Below, piece by piece: positions 63,812 to 64,000 of a stretch of 64,000 nucleotides of DNA. Position 1 is the stretch's first letter. Every line of letters starts with the position of its first letter. A program made the position numbers and the translations under genes. The notes below the pieces were generated by a model that saw nothing but the letters and a program-made list of their open reading frames with translations, was not told the DNA's origin and searched no databases. Source of the stretch: Actinomarinicola tropica. Lineage in GTDB: Bacteria; Actinomycetota; Acidimicrobiia; Acidimicrobiales; SKKL01. Location of the stretch: positions 3,561,001 through 3,625,000 of the forward strand of contig NZ_CP045851.1 of the NCBI RefSeq assembly GCF_009650215.1, written 5' to 3'.

Positions 63812-64000
63812 CTAGGGACCCTCGATGCAGGGTCCCTGGCCGAGGCGCCACAGGCCGGCGCGATCGCCCGAGCCGGGCTCGACCACCCCGAGGTTGTCGT
63901 GGTGCATCAGCTGGCTCGGGTCGTCCACGTGGTCGAGGCCGAGCACGTGGCCGAGCTCGTGCATGACCACCGCGCGGACCAGGCTCCGCCCGTCGTCCTC
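63812..64000 (-). CDS. Matrixin-like zinc metalloprotease, C-terminal end
   Basis: The last 62 residues of a gene that runs off the right edge. [11 protein letters not shown] is a complete metzincin zinc site, and LMHHD a few residues on fits the Met-turn. It is probably an exported peptidase. The stop is at 63812. Confidence 0.85.
   Translation of the reverse strand, partial: EDDGRSLVRAVVMHELGHVLGLDHVDDPSQLMHHDNLGVVEPGSGDRAGLWRLGQGPCIEGP

Overview
The window is GC-rich DNA from an actinobacterium. A separate small-type PurL/PurQ/PurS complex, an HspR-controlled dnaK-grpE-dnaJ operon, sortase (LPxTG) surface proteins, DUF6458 and DUF6204 proteins, and an AmtB/GlnK locus with an orphan winged-helix regulator all fit this. 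The overall look suggests class Acidimicrobiia (Iamia-like), but that placement is inference from gene style, not from a marker gene.

Layout. 1-14.1 kb is a purine biosynthesis cluster, mostly on the minus strand: purA, purD, purB, purC, comB, purS, purQ, purL, purF, purM, then an SDR oxidoreductase and the start of pyrE. Two small plus-strand genes interrupt it. 14.1-17.6 kb encodes two sortase-anchored surface proteins, one with a Cys-Gln thioester domain, and a proline-rich membrane protein; the two anchored genes share an unusual conserved leader. 17.8-24.4 kb holds the heat-shock genes clpB, hspR, dnaJ, grpE and dnaK, with matching variant HAIR operators before clpB and dnaK. 24.6-42.6 kb is ordinary chromosome: gpmA, an AbiEi/DUF559 protein, an ABC exporter, a CPA1 antiporter, a MerR regulator, a Moco protein, a DEAD-box helicase, a chemoreceptor, the regulator-amtB-glnK nitrogen locus, a CCG-domain Fe-S oxidoreductase, dcd and a lipoprotein.

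At 42.75 kb a tRNA-Gly(CCC) gene begins the mobile part. The tRNA 3' half plus its terminator recurs as direct repeats at 51.86 and 60.15 kb, so two elements sit in tandem at this tRNA. Element 1 (about 42.87-51.96 kb) has a tyrosine integrase, a decayed relaxase, an unknown two-gene operon, an ISL3 insertion with a perfect 8-bp target duplication and an MmeI-like type II restriction-modification enzyme. Element 2 (about 51.96-60.25 kb) has no integrase. It carries a CmtR/CadA/LspA/ZIP metal-resistance operon, a nucleotide cyclase fused to a YHS metal-binding domain, an IS3 copy and a HEPN-like protein. Each element keeps its own pair of 11-bp-phased arm repeats, at the same distances from the core but with different sequence. 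This marks two related but distinct integrase systems sharing one integration site.

60.3-64 kb returns to chromosome: an ECF-type sigma factor with a membrane-anchored kelch-propeller partner, a methyltransferase and the end of a matrixin-like metalloprotease.
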